IMG/VR virus record: IMGVR_UViG_3300025030_002198
Coordinates: 1-23,709 of that record
Source of the DNA: a virus
Direction: 5' to 3' (one strand)
Length of the DNA stretch: 23,709 nucleotides
The notes under the pieces are model-generated. The model had not been told where the DNA came from. It ran no database searches and worked only from the letters and a program-made list of their open reading frames with translations. Below, piece after piece: positions 6,909-13,742 of this stretch; the first letter of the stretch is position 1; each line of letters begins with the position of its first letter. The position numbers were made by a program, and so were the translations under genes.

Positions 6909-9686
6909 ATGAAATTACAAGATTTTCTATCAAATAATGTTACAACTAATACACAGATAACTACTTATCAAAGTGGGTTTTTGGAATTTTTAAAGTCTTC
7001 AGAAAAAACTTCTACTAAATATAAGCCATTAGGAATGGAGCAGTTGTACTTTGACTGGTTAAGAACAGCATATTCGTATAGAAGGATGTTTATTCAGGAT
7101 TTATATTTATTAGCTTTTGATATAACTGAAGTAAGAACAGCTTTATTACATCTTAAAAATGAAATATTTAGGAAAGGCTTTGATGAGTGGATTCCAAAAT
7201 TTGTTGCTAAATGCCCAAAATGTGCTATTGAATATCAAGAACCCACAGAATTTTGTCCAGATTGTTTTAAAACTGAAGAGAAATTAGCTGGATATAATGT
7301 TGAAAAAGTATTAAACTCTGCAGGCGAATATGAGTTAAATAAAAAGCCATATTATGAAAAAGCTTATGTATTAGATGAAAAAGGCAACAAAGTTAGAGTA
7401 GAAACAATTTCTCCAGATTTATCACAAATAGACTATTTTGAAAAAGTAAAATATAATTGTAATGAGTTCGGAAAAACTATAGAAGATAATCTTCGTATGG
7501 TTGTAGATGATGTTAATATTTGTGTTGTTCCTGAAACTTTGATTTATAGAATGACACCTAAGCAAGGATATACACAAATTAAAAATATCCAAGTTGGTGA
7601 TAAAGTATATACTCATACTGGAAAAGTAAAAAAAGTACTTAAAGTATATACTAGGCAAATTAATGAAGAAATATTTAAGTTAACTTTAGATAATAGAGAG
7701 ATAATCAAGATTACTGGAAATCACCCTATTTATACAAAAAGAGGTTGGATTAGGGTGGATGAATTAACTAAAGAAGATATTCTGTATAAATTATCAGATG
7801 TTAAAAATTATACAAATAATTTAACTTCAGAAGAAAGAAAAGTTAGATGTTGGAAAGTTGGAGCTTTAAAAAGAAAAGGTATAAAAAGAGGAAAGTATAA
7901 TTATATAAGTCCTAGAAAAGGTTTAACTTGGGAACAATATTATGGCTTAGAAAAAGCAAAAATAATAAAAGAAAAAAATTCTTTAAGTCAAAGTGGAAAA
8001 CCACATGGATATAACTTTAGGAAAAAAATAGGAAATTTTAAAGGTTTAAATAATCCTAATTGGAATGGTGGAATAGCTCGATTGCCATATACTTTTGAAT
8101 TTAATAATGATTTAAAATATCAAATATTTAAGAGAGACAATTTTACTTGTCAAATATGCAAAAAATATTCCATAAATTGTTCTGCACACCATATCGATTA
8201 TGACAAGACAAATTCTGTTGAGAAAAACTTAATTTCTTTATGTAAAAGTTGTCATATGAAAACTGGATACAGAAGAGAATTTTGGAAAGAGTTTTTGACA
8301 AATATTATTAGTGAGAAGTATGTTTCTGTGCATAATGGTTCTCGTATTATTGAAATAAAGAAAGAATGTTATGAAGGTATTGTATACAACTTAGAGATTG
8401 AAGATGATAATTCATATGTTGGTAAGGGTATTATTTATCATAATTGCGATGATGCTTTCTTACTATTAAATAAAACTTATAAATATGAGAACAATAAATT
8501 AAAGTATTCAAAAGTAGAAGAGATTAGAAGAATACATCCAGCGTTAATGGAAATAGAGTTGGACAAAGAGGGTCTTCCAAAAAATACTCATTGGATTTGT
8601 TATGAGCATAGGGGTCAGCCACGAACAGATCCCGGTTTATGCTTAGTAGATGAATGTGGCAAAGAGACTTTTCCTGTGATGTACATTTACAATCATAGGG
8701 GATCTAGATTGTATTATACTGAAGATGAAATAATTCATTTTAGTAGATTTTCCGAAAGTGACAGTTATGGGTACTCTCCCCTCTTAACTATTATGCAAAA
8801 AATATTGACTTTATCTGGAATGGACAGATTCTTGTATAGATACTTTTTTGAAAGAAAAACACCCACGGGCATTATATTAACATACACCGATGATCCAAAG
8901 TCATTAGATATAGCTAAAGATACTGTGGAATCTAAAATGATGGAAGATCCAACATATACTCCATGGGTGGCAGTTTCTACAAAAACTGGTAGGGGAAGAA
9001 CTGATTTTGTGCGGCTATTCCACACTTTACATGAAATGGATTATTTGCCAGTTAGAAATGAAATCCGAGACAGAGTGTCTTCTATTTATGGCGTTCCTCA
9101 AATGTATATGAATGTTATGGAGGGAGTGGGAGGTATAAGCGGACAAACACAACAATTAAGATTATTTTCAATCACTATAGAAGACTACCAAAGAATTATA
9201 AATGAAAAGGTGCTTCCCAAAATACTTAAAGCTTTTGGTATTACTGATTGGGAAATTAAACTTAGAACACCAGAGGAAAAAACTGAGCAAGCACAATTGC
9301 AAGTTTCGCAACAAAAAATACAATTAGCGAATGCTTTATTCCAGATGGGATTTGATATCAAATTGCAAAAAGGAAAAGGAAGAAATCTGTTTGATATTGA
9401 TTTTTCTGTTAGTGGAGAAGCTAAACGTCTTGACATGGGCGGTGGATTACCTATGCAGAAACCCGGCGGTAAAGATTTAGCTTTACCTGGTGAAAAAGAA
9501 GACAAAGTTGATGAAGAGAAAAAATCTCCTGATGAAGTTGAAAAGCTATTAGCTGAGTTTAAAAAGCCAAGAAAAAATACAAGAGAAGAGGATGCATTTA
9601 ATGAAGTAGAGTCTAAATCATTAGATTCTCAAGAAGATTCTGATAAATCTAAACAAGAGAACATGGTATGGAATGAGCATAAATAA
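6909..9686 (+). CDS. Portal protein, interrupted by an intein
   Basis: 925-aa precursor; removing the 308-aa intein (residues 205-512) leaves a 617-aa portal. Typical portal features lie in the C-extein: D-E-I-I-H-F, then SESDSYGYSPLL, then a long helix with FERKTPTGIILTY, and IRDRVSSIYGVPQMYM, which matches the SPP1/HK97-type portal core and the late helix leading to the stem and crown. Residues 102-119 hold a CPKC-x10-CPDC zinc ribbon. A second possible site is C564-x2-H567 with C578 and C583. The C-terminal ~100 residues are Lys/Glu-rich and probably disordered. The portal forms the dodecameric DNA gate of the capsid. The ATG is preceded by AGGG. It is the last clear virion gene before the sigma/replication region. 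Confidence 0.85.
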   Translation: MKLQDFLSNNVTTNTQITTYQSGFLEFLKSSEKTSTKYKPLGMEQLYFDWLRTAYSYRRMFIQDLYLLAFDITEVRTALLHLKNEIFRKGFDEWIPKFVAKCPKCAIEYQEPTEFCPDCFKTEEKLAGYNVEKVLNSAGEYELNKKPYYEKAYVLDEKGNKVRVETISPDLSQIDYFEKVKYNCNEFGKTIEDNLRMVVDDVNICVVPETLIYRMTPKQGYTQIKNIQVGDKVYTHTGKVKKVLKVYTRQINEEIFKLTLDNREIIKITGNHPIYTKRGWIRVDELTKEDILYKLSDVKNYTNNLTSEERKVRCWKVGALKRKGIKRGKYNYISPRKGLTWEQYYGLEKAKIIKEKNSLSQSGKPHGYNFRKKIGNFKGLNNPNWNGGIARLPYTFEFNNDLKYQIFKRDNFTCQICKKYSINCSAHHIDYDKTNSVEKNLISLCKSCHMKTGYRREFWKEFLTNIISEKYVSVHNGSRIIEIKKECYEGIVYNLEIEDDNSYVGKGIIYHNCDDAFLLLNKTYKYENNKLKYSKVEEIRRIHPALMEIELDKEGLPKNTHWICYEHRGQPRTDPGLCLVDECGKETFPVMYIYNHRGSRLYYTEDEIIHFSRFSESDSYGYSPLLTIMQKILTLSGMDRFLYRYFFERKTPTGIILTYTDDPKSLDIAKDTVESKMMEDPTYTPWVAVSTKTGRGRTDFVRLFHTLHEMDYLPVRNEIRDRVSSIYGVPQMYMNVMEGVGGISGQTQQLRLFSITIEDYQRIINEKVLPKILKAFGITDWEIKLRTPEEKTEQAQLQVSQQKIQLANALFQMGFDIKLQKGKGRNLFDIDFSVSGEAKRLDMGGGLPMQKPGGKDLALPGEKEDKVDEEKKSPDEVEKLLAEFKKPRKNTREEDAFNEVESKSLDSQEDSDKSKQENMVWNEHK
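7521..8444 (+). other. Intein with HNH homing endonuclease inside the portal gene
   Basis: The in-frame insertion begins at Cys205 (CVVPETLIYRM, block A) and continues with the G-D-K-V-Y-T block and ITGNHPIYTKRGWIRVDEL (block B, with the expected His). It ends with block F/G: YEGIVYNLEIEDDNSYV then GKGIIYHN, followed by Cys513 as the +1 nucleophile. The terminal His-Asn and Cys+1 are those needed for class 1 protein splicing. Between the splicing blocks lie a NUMOD3-like segment (KGLTWEQYYGLEKAK, GLNNPNWNGG) and an HNH nuclease (FKRDNFTCQICKK, SAHHIDYDK, NLISLCKSCH), all catalytic residues present. The segment is more AT-rich (about 25-27% GC in sampled lines) than the flanking C-extein, consistent with a mobile origin. 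All signs point to an active intein. Confidence 0.9.
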
Positions 9687-9708
9687 TTTTTTAGGGTATT
9701 TACTTTCT

Positions 9709-9734
9709 AAATGTTATGGTATAAAATATAATAG
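9709..9734 (+). promoter_or_regulatory. Possible promoter after the portal gene
   Basis: The 57-base gap behind the portal holds TATAAA at 9720-9725 preceded by TGG (an extended -10 pattern) and a second TATAAT at 9727-9732. AAATGTT lies at 9709-9715, as in the gap at 5905. This is where virion genes give way to small regulatory genes, a sensible place for a promoter. There is no clear -35 box. Confidence 0.28.
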
Positions 9735-9743
9735 GATTTAATT

Positions 9744-9902
9744 ATGGAGATTATTTGTCCAGAATGCAAAAATTCTTATATAGTAACTACAAAAAAATAT
9801 TTTAATAGAGCACCAGATAAGAGGGGTAATAAAATAGTTAGATGCCCAGAGTGTGGACATAGGGCATTATTTAATATTATATTTAGAGAGATAAAGAAAT
9901 AA
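9744..9902 (+). CDS. 52-aa zinc-ribbon protein
   Basis: A short frame, ATG at 9744, that encodes CPEC near the N-terminus (residues 5-8) and CPECGH at residues 34-39, separated by a basic linker. This is a textbook two-knuckle zinc ribbon. The spacing between knuckles is 25 residues, and the remaining chain is short and basic, which fits a nucleic-acid-binding or protein-adaptor role. The ribosome-binding site is weak (AGGA about 8 bases upstream). It follows the portal after a 57-base gap with possible promoter sequences and precedes the sigma-like gene. Similar tiny zinc ribbons are common in phages but rarely have known functions. Confidence 0.75.
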   Translation: MEIICPECKNSYIVTTKKYFNRAPDKRGNKIVRCPECGHRALFNIIFREIKK

Positions 9903-9906
9903 ATTT

Positions 9907-10047
9907 TTGTTATATAATATTGTTTGTTTGAAATGTAACAAATTATTTATAAAGTCTTATAAACAAAAATATTGCTCTATATCGTGTGCACAAGAGTACG
10001 TCTTTTCACTGAAATTCTTAATTATTAAAGTTCAAGGCTATTTTTAA
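9907..10047 (+). CDS. Possible 46-aa zinc-finger peptide or remnant
   Basis: Translation from TTG 9907 (or a start a few codons later) gives C-L-K-C-N-K-L-F, then QKYCSISCAQE, ending in a short hydrophobic tail. The arrangement C-x2-C-x-K-x-F ... Q-K-Y-C-S-x2-C is a well-known treble-clef/zinc-finger pattern seen in small phage proteins and in N-termini of HNH-type endonucleases. There is no ATG and no good ribosome-binding site. It could therefore be a weakly translated microprotein, be coupled to the upstream zinc-ribbon gene 4 bases away, or be the relic of a longer endonuclease gene. It accounts for most of the otherwise empty interval before the sigma-like gene. Confidence 0.35.
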   Translation: MLYNIVCLKCNKLFIKSYKQKYCSISCAQEYVFSLKFLIIKVQGYF

Positions 10048-10091
10048 TAAAATATTTAGAACAGTAAAATAATAAAAATAAAAGGAGAGAA

Positions 10092-10583
10092 ATGAAAAGT
10101 CAAGAAGAGAAAGAGAAAGTTTTACGCCAATGGTATCCGCTAATAACTTCATTGGCGTATAAGAATTATTTTCAATTATCAATTCCTTTTGAAGACCTAC
10201 GTCAAGAATTGAATATCATTGCACTAAAAGCTCTTGATGTGCATGATCCCGTTATTTCAAAATTTTCTACTTGCTTAATCACATATCTTAAGCAGTATAT
10301 CCAAAACATAAGGAATATTAATAGATCTAAAAAAAGATATGGTTTATCTATTAGTTTGGATGATGATATCTTTGGTTATTCACTAACAAACATTGTAGCT
10401 GATAATGATTCAACTTTAGAAGAAATAGAATATCGATCTATGTTTGTCACTAGAGATGAAGAGAAATTCTATGACTTAATAAATTTAGGATATCCTTCAT
10501 ATATTGTAAAAGAGGAATTTGGTAATAAAAAATATTGGAAAATAGTAAAGAGAATGCAAAGAAAATTAACCTATTCCAGATAA
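10092..10583 (+). CDS. RNA polymerase sigma-70-like factor
   Basis: 163 aa. Residues ~30-75 match sigma region 2: PFEDLRQELNIIALKALDVHDP, then S-K-F-S-T-C-L-I-T-Y-L-K-Q-Y-I-Q-N-I-R-N, the helix that binds the core polymerase clamp and melts the -10 element. A short linker with an acidic DDD segment follows. The C-terminal ~45 residues (NLGYPSYIVKEEFGNKKYWKIVKRMQRKL) could be a reduced region-4 or helix-turn-helix. At 163 aa it is the size of phage late sigma factors such as T4 gp55 rather than a full host sigma. AAAGGAGAG lies just before the ATG, one of the strongest ribosome-binding sites in the window. I infer that it redirects host RNA polymerase to phage promoters, probably late ones. 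Confidence 0.75.
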   Translation: MKSQEEKEKVLRQWYPLITSLAYKNYFQLSIPFEDLRQELNIIALKALDVHDPVISKFSTCLITYLKQYIQNIRNINRSKKRYGLSISLDDDIFGYSLTNIVADNDSTLEEIEYRSMFVTRDEEKFYDLINLGYPSYIVKEEFGNKKYWKIVKRMQRKLTYSR

Positions 10584-10981
10584 GAAATATTTTTACAAGA
10601 AATTTAAAAAATTTATATAATATTGAATACGGCAAAGAGAATATTGGTCGAGAATTAAAGAGTTTAAAATTATTATTGCAAGAATATGATTTAGAATTAA
10701 TCATATTTGCCATTTCAAAATTTTTAGAAAAATATAGTACTAACTCTAATTTATTAAAGTTTACTAATAAAAGTTTTTTTGATAATGAATTTTCTAAATA
10801 TAAAAAAGTAGCTTATTTTTATAACAATATATTTAGAATATCCCCAGATAAAAGAAAATATTCACTGATATTACTAGAAGAATATGAAGACTATATTACA
10901 GCTATAGTGACAACAGTTGAAGATAAAAATAGAAAAGAAGAGATTATACAAGAATTGGAAGAAATTTATGGAAAATTATAG
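10535..10981 (+). CDS. Hypothetical helical protein overlapping the sigma gene
   Basis: Up to 148 aa in the +2 frame relative to the sigma-like gene. The only early start is TTG 10535, which overlaps the sigma gene by 49 bases and has no Shine-Dalgarno at normal distance. The true start may be a rare codon near 10580 or the TTG around codon 49. Visible parts: a predicted helical segment ENIGRELKSLKLLLQEYDLELIIFAISKFLE, similar in style to small phage replication-associated proteins, then a Phe/Tyr/Lys-rich middle, and an acidic C-terminal helix. The family is unknown. Position before the helicase gene could fit a replication accessory such as a loader, but there is no motif evidence. Confidence 0.5.
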   Translation: MENSKENAKKINLFQIRNIFTRNLKNLYNIEYGKENIGRELKSLKLLLQEYDLELIIFAISKFLEKYSTNSNLLKFTNKSFFDNEFSKYKKVAYFYNNIFRISPDKRKYSLILLEEYEDYITAIVTTVEDKNRKEEIIQELEEIYGKL

Positions 10982-11135
10982 TTGTGGAAGATGTAAGTAT
11001 TTTGAAATGAAGCCAATAGAAACTGCTTGGGATATAGAAGTAGTTTATATCCCAGTTTGTTATCGTAATCTCACTCCAGTTTTATCTATAATTAAATGCG
11101 ATTCTTTTATAGAGGATGTTGATGTTTCCGATTGA
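10968..11135 (+). CDS. 55-aa four-cysteine protein
   Basis: Started at ATG 10968 because GGAAG lies 7 bases upstream; upstream in-frame codons only read through the end of the preceding gene. The protein has CGRCKYFE at the N-terminus, a central PVCYRN and a C-terminal KCDSF, a C-x2-C ... C ... C layout with a closing C-D-x-F. This resembles small metal-binding phage proteins of the type C-x2-C-x-Y-F ... C ... C-x-x-F. A zinc-binding role is inferred; the partner and function are unknown. It overlaps the previous gene by 14 bases and the helicase start by 14, so all three are probably translationally coupled. Confidence 0.6.
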   Translation: MENYSCGRCKYFEMKPIETAWDIEVVYIPVCYRNLTPVLSIIKCDSFIEDVDVSD

Positions 11136-12417
11136 AGTTGAAGAAAGATTATTAAATACTATCAAAGAAGCTAAAGATTTAGCTATTTTATATGAGCTGG
11201 GTGTGAATATAGATTGTTTTAGGAATAGAAAAGATATTTTTAAGTTTCTCATAGAATACTATAAAAAATATTCTAAGATACCAACATATGACATTATAAA
11301 AGTAAATTTTAAAGATTTTGCTAAATATGATGTTGGAAAGGATGAAATAAATTATTTAGTAGATGAATTATTAAATCTTGATTTACAGTTTAAAACTGCT
11401 AAAGTACTTGAACAGAGCACATCAATCCTGAAAAATGATGCTAAAGCAGCAATTGATTTTATTACTTCAAAATTATTGTCATTTAGAAAAACTACAAAGT
11501 TGTCAAAAAATACTACAGATAAAAATGCTTTAGAAAGACTTGATAGATATTTAAAACGAAAAAGTATAATTTCTTCTGGGAAGATACTTGGTTTAAGAAC
11601 GGGCTTCAAATTATTTGATGATGATTATTTGGGATGGCAGCCAGGGAATTTAATTGGCCTAGTTGGCCGGCCGGGAATAGGAAAAACAGAGCTATTATTA
11701 TATACTAGTTGTGTAGCATATATTGAAAATCATAGAGTGTTAATGATTAGTCCAGAGTTAACTGTGGAAGAGATGGAAGACAGATGGGATGTGTTAATGT
11801 TCAATCTTATGAAAAAGGGGGAATTAAGCCATAAAAAGCTATCATCTGGGAATAATATAAATTTGAATGAATATAAGAAATTTCTAACTGAAGTTGGCGC
11901 TAGAGACGATTGGTTAACAGTTGATTCGCATAATTATGGGCCATTTACTTTAGAGATAATACAAGCACTTATTGATGAGCACAAACCTGAGTTAGTTTCT
12001 ATTGATGGCCTTCCTTTATTGAAAGATTCTAGTAGGAACAATGGAATGTGGGAAAGTGTGAAAAATATTTCTTATGGTTTAAAAAATATTGCTGTCAGTA
12101 ATAAGTTAGTTATATTGATTACTACACAAGCTAATAGAGGAACTACTGTCAAAGGCCCAGAGATGGATAATATTTCTTATGGTGATGCGTTAGCTCAGGC
12201 TGCAGATGTATTAATAATGATAAGTGACAAAGAAGACGAACCATTGTATAGATATATAAAAGTGCCAAAAAGAAGAAGTGGTGGGGCTGTAATAAATAAA
12301 AGAGCTTGTATAACATTTGATATAGACAAAGGAAATGTTGGTAATTTAATAAGCACAAAACCTAAAATAGAAAAACAAAATCAAGATGTAATAAATGTAG
12401 AAAAGGAAGTATTTTAA
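11122..12417 (+). CDS. DnaB-type replicative DNA helicase
   Basis: 431 aa from ATG 11122, chosen over ATG 11116 because AGAGG at 11111-11115 then sits 6 bases upstream. The first ~120 residues are helical, as in the DnaB N-terminal domain. The RecA-like motor follows, with Walker A GRPGIGKT (residues ~182-189), ISPELTVEEM (the H1a-type glutamate strand), a Walker B strand PELVSIDGL, LVILITTQANRG, and DALAQAADVLIMI, which matches the DnaB H4 region. Near the end are KVPKRRSGGA (an arginine/H5-like region) and a Lys-rich tail. It should form a hexamer unwinding 5'-3' on the lagging strand with the primase encoded just downstream. Confidence 0.9.
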   Translation: MFPIEVEERLLNTIKEAKDLAILYELGVNIDCFRNRKDIFKFLIEYYKKYSKIPTYDIIKVNFKDFAKYDVGKDEINYLVDELLNLDLQFKTAKVLEQSTSILKNDAKAAIDFITSKLLSFRKTTKLSKNTTDKNALERLDRYLKRKSIISSGKILGLRTGFKLFDDDYLGWQPGNLIGLVGRPGIGKTELLLYTSCVAYIENHRVLMISPELTVEEMEDRWDVLMFNLMKKGELSHKKLSSGNNINLNEYKKFLTEVGARDDWLTVDSHNYGPFTLEIIQALIDEHKPELVSIDGLPLLKDSSRNNGMWESVKNISYGLKNIAVSNKLVILITTQANRGTTVKGPEMDNISYGDALAQAADVLIMISDKEDEPLYRYIKVPKRRSGGAVINKRACITFDIDKGNVGNLISTKPKIEKQNQDVINVEKEVF

Positions 12418-12593
12418 TGAAAATAGTTATATTAACTTGGAAGGAATTATATAAACTAGAAAATCTAATTAGACAAATGAAATTAGAACAAAGTTCTCCT
12501 GAAAGGTCATTTGAAGGTTTCTGTAAAGATGAACAATCTGGATACATAGAATACGGTCAAAATACTATAAAAATTGGAATTACTGAAGACTAG
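12417..12593 (+). CDS. 58-aa hypothetical protein ending inside a tRNA gene
   Basis: The ATG at 12417 shares a base with the helicase stop codon (TAATG), a classic termination-reinitiation overlap, and GGAAG lies 10 bases upstream. The peptide starts MKIVILTWKELYKL, has a helical stretch E-N-L-I-R-Q-M-K-L-E-Q and ends in GYIEYGQNTIKIGITED. The family is unknown. Its last codons and TAG stop lie within the acceptor stem of the tRNA-Pro gene (12590-12664), so the two genes share bases 12590-12593. The coupled start and coding-like amino-acid composition support it as real. Confidence 0.65.
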   Translation: MKIVILTWKELYKLENLIRQMKLEQSSPERSFEGFCKDEQSGYIEYGQNTIKIGITED

Positions 12594-12664
12594 GTATAGC
12601 TCAGTTTGGTAGAGCGCTTGGCCTGGGACCAAGAGGTTCGATAGTTCAAATCTATCTACCTAGA
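12590..12664 (+). tRNA. tRNA-Pro (anticodon UGG), with C33
   Basis: Full cloverleaf by hand: 7-bp acceptor CTAGGTA/TACCTAG; D arm GCTC/GAGC with a 9-base loop containing GG; anticodon stem CTTGG/CCAAG with loop CCTGGGA, giving anticodon TGG at 12624-12626; variable loop of 6; T arm GATAG/CTATC with loop TTCAAAT; discriminator A. The 3' CCA is not encoded. The TGG anticodon with G37 is standard for proline. Position 33, normally U in almost all tRNAs, is C here. The gene lies between helicase and primase genes and overlaps the end of the 58-aa gene by 4 bases. Confidence 0.9.
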
Positions 12665-12679
12665 CATAAGACAAAATAA

Positions 12680-13597
12680 ATGAAAATAATAAACATATTA
12701 GAATCATTAGACTTAGGCGATATCTCTGAAGATAAAAATGACTATTTAGTTATTTGCCCATTTCATGAAGATACTAATCCCTCATTAAGAATACACAAAG
12801 AAAAAGGGCTTGTAAATTGTTTTGCTGGGTGTGTAAAAGGTAATGTATTTGATTTAATTGCAAAGAGATTAAGTATAACTAGAGAAGAAGCCAAAAATAA
12901 ATATACAACTAATAACTTATTTACTTATGAAATGTGGCAAAATAATCTTAAATTAAATTTGAATAGTATCTTTAACACAAAGACACTATTAGAAAATTAT
13001 TCTTTAATCAATTCAATAGATTATATTTCCGCACTTTCTAATGAAGATTCTTTAAGATATTTATTTAGCAGGGGTTTAACAAGAGATACAATAAAAATTT
13101 ACAAGATTTTATATAATATAAAGTGTAGGGAAATTGCAATTCCAATTTTTAATAAAGAGGGCAAACTGGAAAGTTTTGTTAATAGAAGCATACTAGAGAA
13201 AAGATACAAAAATTCTTTTGGTTTTTCTATTTCAAAATTAATTTTTGGTCTTAATCTAATAGCGCCTTCTTCAGAATGTTATCTCGTTGAAGGGGCCTTT
13301 GACCAAATAAAATTGTATCAATACGGATTTAAGAATGTTTTAGCTTTATTTCATTCTGGAATAAGCGATACTCAAGTTTCAATTTTAAAAAAATATTTTA
13401 AAGAAATAAATTTAATACTAGATAATGATGACGCTGGAAATAAAGCAACAGAAAATATAGCTACAAAATTAATAAGGGAGGGATTTATAGTATATAGAGT
13501 AGAGCTAGATAAAAATAAAGACCCTGACGAACATACAAAAGAAGATTTAGAAGAAAGAATAAGATCAAAAAAATTAAATTTAATAAGAGGAGAATAA
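12680..13597 (+). CDS. DnaG-like primase (CHC2 zinc domain plus TOPRIM)
   Basis: 305 aa. The N-terminal CHC2 zinc-binding domain is clear: C26-P-F-H29, then PSLRIHKEKGLVNC47-F-A-G-C51, followed by G-N-V-F-D-L. After a linker, the TOPRIM part has E-C-Y-L-V-E-G-A-F-D (the catalytic Glu strand) and L-I-L-D-N-D-D-A-G (the metal-binding D-x-D), with K-D-P-D-E-H near the end. At ~305 aa it is about half the size of bacterial DnaG and lacks the C-terminal helicase-binding domain, as is common in phages. It lies 16 bases downstream of the tRNA and two genes after the DnaB-type helicase. It probably makes the RNA primers for lagging-strand synthesis. Confidence 0.88.
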   Translation: MKIINILESLDLGDISEDKNDYLVICPFHEDTNPSLRIHKEKGLVNCFAGCVKGNVFDLIAKRLSITREEAKNKYTTNNLFTYEMWQNNLKLNLNSIFNTKTLLENYSLINSIDYISALSNEDSLRYLFSRGLTRDTIKIYKILYNIKCREIAIPIFNKEGKLESFVNRSILEKRYKNSFGFSISKLIFGLNLIAPSSECYLVEGAFDQIKLYQYGFKNVLALFHSGISDTQVSILKKYFKEINLILDNDDAGNKATENIATKLIREGFIVYRVELDKNKDPDEHTKEDLEERIRSKKLNLIRGE

Positions 13598-13598
13598 A

Positions 13599-13739
13599 TT
13601 GGGTGTTTCAACAGTATCTGTAAAATACACTTTGTCAAATAATAAAGAAGTGTTTATTTCTACTACTGGAACTAAAGAAGAAATAGTCGAAGCAATAAAA
13701 TTTTTTGAAAAAGAATTAGAATTGAAAGGAGAAAAATAA
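13599..13739 (+). CDS. 46-aa hypothetical protein
   Basis: The TTG start at 13599 has AGAGGAGA about 6 bases upstream, which makes the start convincing. The peptide is M-G-V-S-T-V-S-V-K-Y-T-L (a beta strand), N-N-K-E-V-F-I-S-T-T-G-T (a hairpin), then an amphipathic helix K-E-E-I-V-E-A-I-K-F-F-E-K-E-L-E. A short beta-beta-alpha arrangement of this kind is frequent in tiny phage proteins. The family is unknown. It sits 1 base after the primase stop and 3 bases before the SSB gene, so it belongs to the replication operon. Its gene ends in AAAGGAGAAAAATAA, which also supplies the Shine-Dalgarno of the SSB gene. Confidence 0.65.
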   Translation: MGVSTVSVKYTLSNNKEVFISTTGTKEEIVEAIKFFEKELELKGEK

Positions 13740-13742
13740 GAG

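Noticed and set aside
9917-9973. Imperfect inverted repeat AATATTGTTTG / AAACAAAAATATT as terminator or attachment site
   Set aside because: Mismatched, low GC, no T-tract after it and no integrase in view.
12617-12633. GGG anticodon reading for the tRNA, which would restore T33
   Set aside because: Shifting the loop by one base breaks the 5-bp stem CTTGG/CCAAG; the UGG reading with C33 keeps all pairs.
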